Assembly (NCBI GenBank): GCA_022393335.1
Contig: JAJEKB010020753.1
Location: forward strand, 451,325-515,324
Length of the DNA stretch: 64,000 bases
From: Macrotrachela quadricornifera
Lineage: Eukaryota; Rotifera; Eurotatoria; Philodinida; Philodinidae
Direction of reading: 5' to 3'
Position numbers and translations under genes: made by a program. A model generated the notes under the pieces. The model made no database searches. It had not been told where the DNA came from and saw only the letters and a program-made list of their open reading frames with translations. Shown in pieces: positions 1-12,109 of the stretch (position 1 is its first letter; each line of letters begins with the position of its first letter).

Positions 1-1104
1 CAAAATCTTTTAACTATGGCGCTCCAAATCACGCCGAGCGTAACGGACATATTTCGTTTTTGTAAATCTATTCAGTTTTTCTACGTAAATGATGAAGGCA
101 AATGTTCTATCTCATTTAATTCATCATACCACCAGTCATAAAATACGTATCGTGTTTTTCTCTTTCCTTTCCTTCGTCGAGAAAATTCATTTTTACTGGT
201 ATCACAACCATTTTAGACGGTATTCAACGGTTTTCGAATCTAAAAAGGCATTTGAATCACTAACTAAATACAGATTCGGAATCAGAAACAAAATTTGAAT
301 AGGATGACATGTTTTATTAAAAAATAATTTCCGTTAAAATTAAACCGTCAGTAAGACCACAGCCAAAATTTTTCAAAAAAAAATTACTGAAGGAGAATAT
401 AGGTGTAATTCGACGAAAGTTATTTTTTAAAAAACATATGTCATTCTTCTCAGTTTTTGTTGCTGATTCTGAATATCACATGCATTTTGTTTAAAAATGA
501 ACTGTTAAGGGTTAAAATCGCCAAATTTTAGCAGGATTCATATACGATATGGTAACATTTGAGAATGCTAAAGTGTAAAGTGGCGTTTTATAGACAAAAT
601 TTTTAAATCGCAATGGCATCGAGAGAAACCTGAGCATATAAAAAAGTTTTTGTGAAAGTTTTCCAGATGTATATTTTTTTATTGTTGAGATTATATCACC
701 TCAAGTTTTCATATATATCAAAAATTAGAAGGTCTATAGTACTGTTTTAGAATATGAAGTTAGAATTTTAAAAACCTTTTCCATAGCAGAGAAAAATGAG
801 ATTCAAGAGTTTTAATTGGACCTTGTCATAGGGTCATAAAAATATTTGTAGATTTTTGTAGATAAAAATCTATCTATGAAAAAACAATATTTGTAAATGT
901 GTCATTAGACCCGAACTGCAAAACTATGATATAAAAATAACACCTTTCTGAAGGGACACACTTGATTCCTTGAGTGACGAGGTCCTTCACATATAAAAAA
1001 ACCTAATAATGACCAGCTTTATTTGTTAAATGAGACGATAAACACAACGAAGATTATCAACAAATGAAAGAGCATCAATAAAAAAAAAATACCGATCATA
1101 TTCT
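1..1104. other. AT-rich non-coding stretch
   Basis: No open frame with recognisable protein character and no clear repeat was seen. The short frames here have no family resemblance and no supporting splice context. Confidence 0.5.
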
Positions 1105-1293
1105 CTAAATGTCACGATCAACTTCCATCAGATTATATAGTTCTGTCATCATCTCATTTTTTGTAGCGTCCATTGCATTATAAGTGGCAATTTGAGCTGG
1201 AGTCATCTTTGTTTTCAGACCATTAGGTGCTTGACTTATTGTTTGTTCCATTTTGAACGTTAACTTCATTATTTCAAAGCATAAACGATGTTT
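1105..1293 (-). CDS. possible orphan 3' exon of unknown gene
   Basis: On the minus strand a pyrimidine-rich acceptor ending CTTTCAG sits at 1294-1300. It is followed by 62 open codons and a stop at 1105-1107. The peptide (KHRLCFEIMKLTF..., ending LMEVDRDI) is hydrophilic and looks more protein-like than its surroundings. I do not recognise the family and found no convincing upstream exon in the next kilobase. It may be the last exon of a decayed gene, or chance. Reading phase at the acceptor would be 0. Confidence 0.25.
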   Translation of the reverse strand, partial: KHRLCFEIMKLTFKMEQTISQAPNGLKTKMTPAQIATYNAMDATKNEMMTELYNLMEVDRDI

Positions 1294-2470
1294 CTGAAAG
1301 ACAATATTGAATATTAAGTGCAAGTGTGGGAAAAACTTAATAAAGCTAACATGACAACAATCATTGTTCAATTCAATTTTCTTTCTTAAAAATTTTAAAG
1401 TTGAATTTTATGATTGTTGTCACTTTCTAACATATATAAAAATATGCAGAACATAAATGGTGATACAATTACTCGCATAAAAATCAAGTACTGAATGTGT
1501 TACAATATTATTACAGAATGACACTTTTACAGTAAATTCTGCCCAATAACGATGAAAAACAACAGAACATAAGAAATAATAGACATATGAGATGAGCAAT
1601 ATTTTTAAAATCAATGTCATAACACTTAAGATATGAATGCATAGCCGGGGCAAATCCTTACATAAAACGAATGTTTCGCCCGAAAAACATTCAACTTTAC
1701 AGAAAAAATTTTTGAAAAGTGTTAAAATATTAACTAATACTAATAAAAAATTGATAAATGGGAAACTAAATCAGAAAAATTTCAATTGGTTGCAGCTCTG
1801 TATAAAAGGTACATATTATAAATGATGTGAAAGACTACATTACTCGAGATGTGTCAATCGCCATAATATTAATATACGAACGTTGACGAAATGAAGGTAA
1901 TGAATGCTGCAATAATATATAACGTATATGCGCTTATATTTATATCATCTGTTGAACAATGACCGGCTATTTTGCTCAAAAGAAGAATAGCTCAATGTTC
2001 GATAAACAATATAGCCGGAAGAGAAAAGGCGATAGTATTGTAACATTATTATAATCTTCTCTCATTTTCTCAATTAATCAATATTGTCAACATCATTTCT
2101 CACTTTTTCTTTCTCTTTTCACCTTTCTCGTATATATCCTCGAAAAATCTCGTCAAATTAGCGTACAATTGGTATTTTTGATTGAATTGGTAGAGGCATA
2201 TATTGATTCATATTTTCATATGCATTGAAATGTATCGTTGCTATTTAAGTATATCCAGGTCGAAAAGCCACGATCGTAAACGGTCGTATACGATGAAATA
2301 CGTCCAAAAACAGCAGTTGCACACGACTGACGGATATGATCAACGTATACGATCTCATACGATCAAATACGTTCAATATAAACGACTGTCGTGCACGACG
2401 GTAGTATACGACTGTGTACGGTCGTAGATTAGCCGTAAACTGAGATACATTTCAACAGTGAATTATATCT

Positions 2471-2755
2471 AAGTATCTATTTAACTTAAAAAATAATTTT
2501 TTATTTATTTTAGATTTATTTATATATCCAAATGGTCAGGTAAGTATCTATTTAACTTAAAATTTTTTTTTTTATTTATTTTAGGATGGTTTTGATATAC
2601 CATTATTTTAGTAGTTATTTTAATATAAAAATAATTTTTTATTTATATATTTTAGGATATTTTTTATATACAATTAAACTAGTAGGTATTTTAATACAAA
2701 AGTAATTTCTTTTTTATTTATTTTAGGATGATTTTAATGCACAATTATTGGTGAC
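2471..2755. repeat. tandem repeat, four units of about 71 bp
   Basis: Four diverged units start near 2471, 2542, 2611 and 2683. Each has a TATTTTAATATAAAA-like start, a T-rich run and then TTTATTTTAG, which looks like a splice acceptor, followed by GATG or similar. The first two units share AAGTATCTATTTAACTTAAA exactly. Confidence 0.6.
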
Positions 2756-2764
2756 ACATAGATT

Positions 2765-2960
2765 TCCTATGAAATCCTCATAGGATCTTGCGATTTCCGA
2801 AGTTTACCGATTGTCGGATCCGAAATCCGACAACTTCCTGTCGGAATCCTTGGGATCGGATTCCGACAATTTCCGATAGGATCCTATCGGAAGTTGTCGG
2901 AAAGCATGGGTTTTCCTGTAGAATCCAACGGGATCCGATAGTCGGATTGTTCAACCTGGG
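2765..2960. repeat. TCGGAATCC palindrome cluster
   Basis: The block contains many direct and inverted copies of TCGGAATCC/GGATTCCGA, including TCCGATAGGATCCTATCGGA, which is self-complementary. It lies inside the CGTATACG element and may be its centre or a nested insertion. Confidence 0.5.
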
Positions 2961-3299
2961 TATACGTTTTTTTAACAGTATAGTCCTGGTACTAAGAATA
3001 AGCGTGAAGGTAGAAGAGAGAGGGGTAACAGGAAATTGCCGCCTTCTCTGTAAGTTGATGCTTAAGTGAATACGTGGACAAACGACATTGTATACGACTA
3101 TGTACGATCGTTTACGATGATTGTATACACGTCGTATTTCGTCGTATACGACACGACGAAAGTACGACCGTATTTCAGGAGTCAAGTAATACGAACGTAT
3201 ACGATCGTACACGGTCATTTACGTCGTCGTATACGACCGTTTACGGCTATCGTAACACTCGTCCTGGGTACAGGTAATACAATAGAACAGATGTAACTA

Positions 3300-5491
3300 A
3301 CACGGAATTAAATATCGAAATAACAAGCCACTGTAATTTATAGTAAAATAAATACGAATATAGTTTTCGTTTCTGTTATTTCTCTTTTTTCGACTATTTA
3401 TAAAAAAAAGAATAGCGAACATGTATCGTCCATACTAGAGAATGAACGACAAAACAAGTCATTTTACATCGATACAAGATATTACGAAAGAAACAAATGA
3501 TAAATATATTATTTCAGTGCATGATTAAATATTAACTACTTTGCTCTTACGAAGAGAAAACAACAACTAACAACTGTAAGAATATAAAAGCCATTCGAAT
3601 CAATCTATATTTAAGTTTCTTTGCAATTCAATTTTGATGAATATTCTCATCTTAGATTGTCTTACTAAAAAAAGGACTAGTATAATAATAGTTTCGAATC
3701 GATTTTTTTATAATTCTATTATAGATTCAACTACACATTTCAACGGTAAATACGAACAACGACGGTGTAGATTTACTCTTTCGAATTATATGACTTTTTT
3801 CTACTATGATTAAGCTGTCATATTCTATGAAATGATAGAATCTAGAATTTCCGTATAGTCAACAAATGGCAAACCAATCGGTTCAACTAGTCTCTTGAGT
3901 GAAATGGATGACTAAAGTATAGGAAAGAATTTTATAAATAAAATGATTCCATTTCATTGATCAAACTTTTAATTAGTTCAAATAACAAAATATAAAACAA
4001 TCGGTTTTTTATTTTTAAAAACTATTCGCTATTGTATAAAACAGATCAAATTAAGTTTAATAAGGAGTAACATATAAAAAGTAAAGAAATATTTGAATGA
4101 AACAAAAGTGACAAAATTTCTATTCAAAAGGTAATTTATCCTTGATTTTTTCATAGATCAAATGATTTTATAATTAAATTTTTTTAATTCATAAAGAACA
4201 AAAATTTCATTCTCACGAATATCGTACAAAGAAGTTTTATTGCATAAGAAATATACATAATATTCAAAGATTGATTTAAATTTTTGTATAGATACAGTCA
4301 ATAATCCTAGTTTTTATAGGACAAATACTAAAAGACGTGATATTCCTTTTCATATTCATTAAATCTTAAAAAGTCCTTGTTTTTATTATCGTTTATCGAA
4401 AATAAAATCGTACTAAGAATTTTTTGCAGTACTTCTATATTCTTTATTAATTAGATTTTCTAATCTTCAAAACTGTAACATGTGTCCAAATCTTTCATTA
4501 AAAGTTTCTTTCGATTATCTACACTTTTTACCTTCTATACCTAAATATTTTCTGTTATATATTTCATTTCTCATTGTATATTTAGCAAGTTTTTCAAGTA
4601 AAAACTCATAATAGAATGAAAACAATATCATAACTAGCTATTGTATACGATATATCGAAGTTTTACGAATATATTTGCGTACGGACATAATGAAAATATA
4701 AAAGAGGACTATATAGACAAAGATATTAGAGTAATCAAATAAATTTTTAAATAATAATATCTTCACCTATATGTAGATGTATCATTATCTTCATCAAATG
4801 ATCCAATCCTATTCACTTGTTTTCACAATGAAACTCTAAATATACACATAGAATGACTGTGTATAACCATATATATACGACACTTATATAGCTCCTTATA
4901 AGAAATAAAAATATTTATCTTTGAATAATCTTATTGAATCTGTTTCATTCCATATATGGACATAACATTGAGAATTTGTGTACAATCTCCGTATGCGTCA
5001 ATATTTCATATGATAAATGGTTATTGAGATAAGTGCAAATTTTATTTGAAAATAGATTAGATTTTTGATGAAATATCTACTAAACATTATCAATATTTAT
5101 TTTATTAGTAAATAAATTCATATTTACGTAAAATCTATTTTCTTTTTCGTATTTATTTTTAATGAACAAAAAAAAAAATTTTTGAATTTTAATTAATAAA
5201 ATTTTTCTTTTTCTTTTTTTTAAACATTTAAATATAATTTCTATTTTATTTGTTATACATGATAAAATATAATATGTAATACTTCGGTACTTTAACACGC
5301 AATTAAAGACAAACAGATATAAGAATTCAAAAAAAAAAAAAAAAGGAAAAGATAAGACTCTCCAAGAATAAGACACGTTTTAACCTCTACCTTTAGTTTT
5401 TATTTATCTTTTTTTCTTTTTCATTGTATAGATAAGTTGCTTATTTTATTGTATTTTACAATTAAAGAAAAAAATTTCTTTTTTACTACAT
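3300..5491. other. AT-rich intergenic stretch upstream of auxilin
   Basis: No coding exon or clear repeat was recognised. The last 150 bp before the auxilin ATG are T-rich and probably hold its promoter and 5' leader; no TATA box could be assigned with confidence. Confidence 0.4.
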
Positions 5492-8400
5492 ATGGATTGC
5501 CAACACCAAACAACGCCTTATTCAAATAATGGAACTATCCAAAAATTCGATAAGAATCCTAATGAATCTCTTTCATCTGTTTTTAATAATAAAATTGATA
5601 TAACCAATTCAACAAATACATCTAATCATCTTAAAACATCAACAGGTAAAAAGAAATCTTTTTTAATTTTTACTAAAAAATTTCTTTAATTGAATAATAG
5701 GAATACCAAAATCACCAATGCCGTCAAATAATACATCAACAAAATCACTTATGAGTTTTTTTATGGGTCAACCAAATAACAAGTCATTTTATTTTTAAAT
5801 TATTTTATTTAAAAAAAAAAACAATTTATTTTATTTTAGATCATCAAATACAAATGGATCAATATCACCAGGATCTTTAAATAATTCAGCACATCATTAT
5901 CCAGAATTTGATCTTAGTTATATTACACCAAGATTAATCGGTAATAGATACATTAATATACGAAAATAAGAAGAGAATTTTCTTCGAGAAATTGAAAAAA
6001 AAATGACTCTTTTAGTCAGACAGAATCTTTGATACGAACAGATCAAAAAAAAAAAGCTGTCGAATTCAAACGTTAGTTTAAATATAGGCCGTTTTTTTCC
6101 TAAATCCGGTTGATGACTTATGACCGAATTTATACCAGGTCATATAGAGTATGTTTACGGCTAAAATATAATGATTATATATAGTCAGAGTGTCTTATAA
6201 ATAACATTCTCGATAGGTGTCGATCAAACCAATAGAGACATATTCAAAGTTTATATCTCTAAACACATGTTTAGATAAAACCTTTGTTAGGTATATTGTT
6301 TTTCTGTTCTATCATTGAAAAAGTATAATTTTCGTATTGAGATCACTAGTAATACTTAACAAAGGGTTTCTCTAGGTGCGTCTTTATTAATTTTTTATCA
6401 AGGTGTTATTTATGGAACACCTATATATACTGTATCATCATTGCATACGATAGTGTGTACTTAGGGGTAGCCGCCAAACGTTCTGATAACATTGAAAAAA
6501 TATATGAAAACAGATAGATAAATTTCATTTTATTTTATTAAATGTTCAAAATAGTCCTTATGATTATTTATAGAAAGATCCATCCTTTCTAATAGTTTGT
6601 CAAAAGTTTTTTTAAACTCTTCTTCTGGAATATTTTTCACTACCTTGGAAACTGTACGAGTCAATGACTTTTCATTTAGTGGATCAGTTAAATTGATACT
6701 TTCATCTGTTGAATAATTGATAACAACATCAGAATGAGTATGGAGCTGAGCATTGTCTTGAAGTTATTTTATACCTTTTGTATCTGATGCGACTTTGTTT
6801 GTTTCCATATTTCCTTGATAACAGCTTTGATCTATAATGTTGCCTTCATCAACAGGATGTATAAGAATAGAACCATTTGATTTAAAGAAAATAGAAAATA
6901 AAGTTTTTAGTTTAAATTTACATCGATGAACGATAGTAGCTGGTGATTCATCTTCGCCAATCCAGCTTGCGTTTGTTGACTTGTGATGGATCTTCCTATG
7001 GTAAATCAATGTCTCATCACCTGTTATAATATTACATAATCGCTAGGAACTCTCACGAAATTTCGCCAAATTTCAATTCATGCTAGTTTTTGTTCATCAT
7101 TGAGTTTATGGAGTGTCCAATGTGATGTTAATTTTTTCATCTCTTCGACAGTCGTGGATAATACGTTCTATTGTACCATAAGAGAGAGATGTCTCAGCTA
7201 TAATTTCATCTGTCAGTTCGGGAAGTGGACGATCAGATCGAGGATCATCATTGACATTTTCTTCTCCTTCACGAAAAACGTTTTGCCCATCTAGCAACTG
7301 TTCGATATGATGGAGTAGTGGCTTTCAAAGCTGTTGTGAGCTCTTCATGGATCCTCTTTGCATCTATTCCCAAAATCATTCAAATTAAAATCTATCTGAA
7401 AAAGTACATTAACGAAGTCCAAAATAGATTTACTATATATATATATATATATGATTATAGACAAGACACTTGATTATTTATTCATGCAAAAATCTCTTCA
7501 ACATTAATTAATTTATAAAATTGTCAATAGCCTTGCCAGAACTTTTGGTTAGATCTACATTTTTTCGGTCCTTTATAATTGAAAAATTCTAATTTATATT
7601 TTTTAAAATATTATTCACCAGTACAGCAGTTATTGAAATTAATTTAAATAAAAAAAAATATTTTAAACTAATCTAAATAGATCTCACAAAAATTTAGTAA
7701 ATATATACTATCATATGATAGATAATTAGGAATTTTAGATGTTTGACTAACATCATATATATATACAGCACCGTATAAGGACACCAATTTCAGATAAATA
7801 TCGACCGTAATTTAATTAAATATGATCATTTACATGCCCTATGATTTATTTAATAAAATAAAAATGTTTTAGTAATGACAACACCACGTGATAATCCAAT
7901 TGATGCATCATCACGTTCAAAAGCTGAATTAATTCGAGATTTTCTTGATACAAAACATGGCAATTCATATATGCTTTATTCTCTTGATCAAACTTCAAAT
8001 GATGATTTACCTTATCGAAGAGAATTATTTCATAATAGAGTTAGTTCTTTAAATAATAAAAAAAGAAAATTAAAATTATTTTCTTAATAGGTTGTTGATT
8101 TACCATTATTTAACGAAAAACAATCTCCATGTTTAATTGTTTTATTATGGTTTTGTCAAAAAATTACATTATATTTACTTGAATCATCATCAAATGTAGT
8201 TGTACTTCATTGTAATGTAAGTTTGTTTTTTTTATTTTTAAAATTATTTTATTTAAAAAAACAAAAAATTTCAAATAGGATGGAAAAAATCCATTAGCAT
8301 ATGGAGCATGTTCATTACTTGCATATCATGAAATATTTTCACAAGTTGATCAAATAATTCAATATTATGAATTTCGTCGATGTTCAAATACATTATTAAC

Positions 8401-11295
8401 AATGTCACAAAAAAGGTTTTTTTTTTTTCTCTTTCGAAGATTTTTTATTGAGATAAACATAAAGGAATGTTGTCTAACGGCTCGACTTTGAATACTGATA
8501 AAGAGTTTTTATCATTTCGAAGGTTTTCAAGTCTTCAATGATAACAGTTTTCAAAATAAAATTGAAGAAAATCATAAATATCACTATCTATATATAGCAC
8601 TAACCCTTGGTCAAAAACAATAACTGCCCTTTTCCATCATTGAATACATAGCATTTTAAAAAACCAAAATATAGAACGGATAAGGAATTTTGTATCAAAT
8701 GAAAGCTCATCAAAAATGGAATAATGGATTTTTCTTGGATATTTTAACATGATTCGATAGATCTCGTCGAGTTCTATAAAATTGTATATATGAAAAAAAA
8801 TTTTAAACAGAGTTGTTGGATTAAAATTCACTGAATACTGTCTAAAGAATGAAACCGAACAACACGCATTTTTTGATATTTTTTATAAGAAGAAAACGTG
8901 GTCTTTTTACACTAAATTCATTTGTTTGTCAATTAGTATCCTTATGTGCGATGCTTGAAAACATACTCATTCGATGTAGTTCTTCACGTTGTACCGAATG
9001 AGTATATTTCGAAACGCCTGAGACAGGAAAAATAATCAAAAAAAGAGAATTTTATTGAAAATTTAAGTGTTTTTCTTCCATATCAAAACATGTGACTTTT
9101 TGAAGATTTTTCCAACAGTTTTTCGAATTTTTTCATCACAAAAATGACTCAGAAAATTTTTTGTATATTCAGCTTTGTAGATCTCGACAAGATCTGTCGA
9201 ATCATCTTAAAATATCCAAGAAAAATCCATTATTCCATTTTTGAATTTCTGTCATCTTACTTTTCTACTGCAAAAAAAATTCTAAAATTTCTTCAAGTTT
9301 TTTAAATTCGAAATTAAAAAGCTTGCATAATCCTTACTATTTAGTATGAATAAACCCTATTTTTGACATAAAATTCTTTATTCCCTCTATTGAAATAATA
9401 TTATATCCAACCGTGTAGAACTTTTCACGTTGTATCTTTTGGGATATTTTGCTTCTTAGTATTGTGTATTAAGATGATGGAGAAAAGTCGATTGTTTTTT
9501 TGTCTGAAAGGAACTTAACCACTCTAACTGATTCACAGTAGAAGTTCTTGTTCAAATGAGTCATAGTCTTAGAAATGAAAAAAACATTTTGTTCAATAGC
9601 ATGTTAGTGCTAATTCGATAACTTCTTTGTCATCCCCGTGACATACCTCTATATATATATTTTAATTAGTTTTATTGATTTACACATGATATCATCAGAT
9701 TTCATACCATTTCCCAAAGATAGATCGATAAAATACAGAAAATATTTTTAAAATATAGATATATCCAATATTTATGTGATTTATCATTTGGTGTTACTGA
9801 ACGACCACATTTTAATGAATTAACAATTAAATCAATAAATATATCACCAATACCACTTGTTAATCGACACAAGTTTGTTATCTTTAGTTTGTTTTTAATT
9901 TACCATTAAAAAATTCTTTATTAATAAATAGAACTAGTTGTCGTCCATTTGTTGATATATATAATCAAGAACATAAAAAAATCTTTTCAACATATCAAGA
10001 TAAAACAAAACTTCGGTTAGAATTTTTCTTTTTTTTTCGAATAAAATTTCTTTATTTTTTTTTAAAGAAATTATTCTTCATCTGATAATACTTGTATTAT
10101 TCCAGTAAATATTTCATTTATTGGTGATTTAACAATTCATATAACACATGCAACTCTTGGACAATCACGTCAAACTCATGTATAAATAACAAAAAAAAAA
10201 AAATTTTTATATATAAAGAAATCACCAGTTGATCAGACAACCATATTAAAATTTCATTGAATTTTCATGTGGTTGTTAGATCAACTAGCGACTTCTGATG
10301 TATACACTCATATATATATATATATATGAAAATAAATTTTAGGAAAATGGAATTCGTATATGTGAATTAACAATAAATTCAAATTTTAGTAAATTAAATA
10401 ATCCTGAATTAATTTATTTAAGAAATGAATTAGATGGTATTGATAAAAATGAAAAAAATCCAACATTATTTACTATTACTATTGATTTAATTAATTCTAA
10501 AAAAGCTTTAGTTGATAAACAAGATGATTTTTTAAAACAATTTGATAAAACATTAAAACAACCATTAACATTATTTCAAGATAAAAATCAATTAAAACAA
10601 ATAATTAATGAATATGGTTTAAATTACATAGTTTTGTTTGTTTTCGAAATAATTTAATTTATTTTTTTTTTAGAAAAACAAATTAAATTAGATGATATGA
10701 TACCTACTGTTATTCGTCGTTCATTAAAAGTAAAAGATGATCCAAAATCTCCTAATTCAAGTACTTCAACATCACCACGAAATAGTAAACGATATTCATC
10801 TGCACCACAATCACCATCATCATTTTTAAATCCATTACTTAATCCATTTAAACAACAATTTGAAACAAATCAATTTAAATCACAAATTATTTCAACACCA
10901 TCAACACCATTAATTGAAGATAAACCTTCTATTGGAAATCTTCTTAATTTTGATGGAAGTTCTCCTTCATCATTTGAAAGATCAATATCATCTGATAAAC
11001 AAAAAGATTTTAATTCAAGTCATGATTCTCAAACAAATCTTATGGATGATGATTTTATTACAGATCATTTTCATCCACCAACTAATTTATTAACACCTTC
11101 ATCAATAAAAATCAATGAAAATTTACACACTAAATTATCAAGTAAGAATTTTCTTTTTTTTTTTATCTTTATAGATGTCACTAGTTTATTATTCATCTTT
11201 CTATTCATTCATCGTTTTATTTCGTATCTTTTTCATTCAATATATAAGATAAAGAAAATAAATAAAAACTTGTCCCACTTCGGTGGGACATATAA

Positions 11296-11327
<32 letters not shown>

Positions 11328-12109
11328 GGCCCCTGCGCAAGGATGACACGCAAAATCGTGAAGCGTTCCATATTTTTTTTTGTTTTTATAGCTCCAACTC
11401 AACAACTAAATAAAACATCAACAAAAGATCCTCCTAATTATAATGTCAAGATGCCAACAAATAACACATCTTCATCTCAATCACAATCAAGTAATAAAAA
11501 TTTTTTTTTTTCTTTAAATATTTTCTAATATATTAATTATAGAACCAGATAAAACAATTGTTCAACAAAAATCAAAATATGATCTTAATAAGCGTCTCGA
11601 AGAATTGATGAATTTTCCTCAAGATCAAAAACCTAAAGATGAACCACAACCATCATCTAATCTTGTTAATAATCAAAAGGTTGATTTGGCTAAAGATATT
11701 GATCCAACTATTCTTAAAGTAATATATTTATTTAAATAAAAGAATTTTTTTTGTTTTTCAAATATAAAAAATAGATTCAAGAATGGACAAAAGATAAAAA
11801 GAAAAATATTCGAGCATTATTATGTTCATTATCAGAAGTAACATGGCCTGAATGTACATGGACTGGATGTCGAATGAATGAATTATTAACAAATGAACAA
11901 GTTACAAAAGTTTATAGAAAAGCTGTTATTCATATTCATCCAGATAAAGTAAATTATACAATTATTAATATAATATAAAAACAAAAAAAAAACATTTGTT
12001 TTTTTATTTATTTTAAAAGCTTTGTGATGATCCAAATCAACCATTAGCTAAGCTTATTTTTGTTGAATTAAATGAAGCTTGGGCAAAATTTCAACAAGAA
12101 TTAAAATAA
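5492..12109 (+). CDS. DNAJC6: auxilin (clathrin-uncoating J-domain cofactor)
   Basis: Auxilin recruits Hsc70 through its J domain to strip clathrin from vesicles. Exons: 5492-5645, 5701-5782, 5840-5940, 7873-8039, 8091-8216, 8279-8415, 9759-9872, 9932-10015, 10068-10179, 10343-10616, 10674-11141, 11392-11490, 11543-11718, 11775-11948, 12020-12109, giving 785 aa in frame. In order: a Ser/Asn-rich head; a PTEN-like phosphatase fold (about 105-265) opening DLSYITPRLIV; a C2 domain (about 270-450); a disordered linker with the family motif PNYNV (about 627); a C-terminal J domain (about 700-785) with HPD at 753-755. No kinase domain precedes the PTEN region, so it resembles DNAJC6 and not GAK. 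The phosphatase loop reads HCNDGKNP: the Cys is present, the catalytic Arg of CX5R is not, as expected for a lipid-binding pseudophosphatase. Introns 3, 6 and 11 hold a mariner relic, an inverted repeat and a U6 gene. Confidence 0.93.
6186..6422. repeat. MITE-like inverted repeat in auxilin intron 3
   Basis: The ends share an inverted ATAAATAACA core (GTGTCTTATAAATAACA at left; the right complement reads GTGTTCCATAAATAACACC). Similarity is moderate, about 15 of 24 positions. The ends resemble Tc1/mariner-type termini. Confidence 0.4.
6530..7371 (-). pseudogene. decayed mariner transposase in auxilin intron 3
   Basis: Reading the minus strand from about 7371 gives GIDAKRIHEELTTAL...SYRTVARWAKRF, then REGEENVNDDPRSDRP, the mariner helix-turn-helix region. 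It continues to LNDEQKLA, a stop, GDETLIYH (region of the first catalytic Asp), LQDNA (second Asp region) and a C-terminus ending HKDYFEHLIK before TAA at 6530-6532. The frame shifts at least near 7290 and is broken by a stop near 7045, and segments are missing, so it cannot make a working transposase. It is antisense to the host gene. Confidence 0.8.
8711..9243. repeat. inverted repeat in auxilin intron 6
   Basis: The arm 8711-8770 (containing AATGGAATAATGGATTTTTC) returns inverted at 9183-9243 with a few mismatches, separated by about 410 bp. A smaller palindrome (ACTCATTCG...CGAATGAGT) lies at about 8968-9003. This looks like a foldback element or MITE. Confidence 0.6.
11241..11250 (+). 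promoter_or_regulatory. TATA box of U6 gene
   Basis: TATATAAGAT lies about 31 to 22 nt upstream of the U6 start. This is the position of the TATA element in type 3 RNA polymerase III promoters. A proximal sequence element could not be identified by eye. Confidence 0.6.
11272..11377 (+). ncRNA. U6: U6 spliceosomal snRNA
   Basis: The sequence is nearly the textbook U6 snRNA. A 5' stem-loop (GTCCCAC-TTCG-GTGGGAC) is followed by the ACAGAGA box (11311-11317), the U4-pairing region, the internal stem-loop segment GGATGACACGCAAA and the end GTTCCATATTTTT. A run of nine T residues acts as the RNA polymerase III terminator. It lies wholly inside auxilin intron 11 (11142-11391) on the same strand and has its own TATA box. 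The 5' stem has compensatory changes relative to the vertebrate form while the core is unchanged, which argues for a functional gene and not a processed relic. Confidence 0.95.

Larger units (their letters stand above)
2254..3273. mobile_element. non-autonomous element with CGTATACG motif arrays
   Basis: Two arms (about 2254-2430 and 3080-3273) are packed with the palindromic motif CGTATACG and close variants (TACGATCGTA, GTAAACGGTCG). The outer ends are inverted copies: left CCAGGTCGA...ACGATCGTAAACGGTC, right the complement of CCAGGACGA...ACGATAGCCGTAAACGGTC. The interior holds a 71-bp tandem repeat and a TCGGAATCC-rich palindromic block. There is no coding capacity. It is best read as a foldback-like or other non-autonomous DNA transposon; superfamily uncertain. 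Confidence 0.55.

Noticed and set aside
89..298. 69-codon open frame on + strand
   Set aside because: Low-complexity, no splice context and no family character; expected by chance in AT-rich DNA.
2778..3218. 146-codon minus-strand frame across the CGTATACG element
   Set aside because: The peptide is only a reading of the repeated motif (RIRSY, VVYD units); not a gene.
11217..11405. 62-codon minus frame over the U6 gene
   Set aside because: Antisense shadow of the snRNA.
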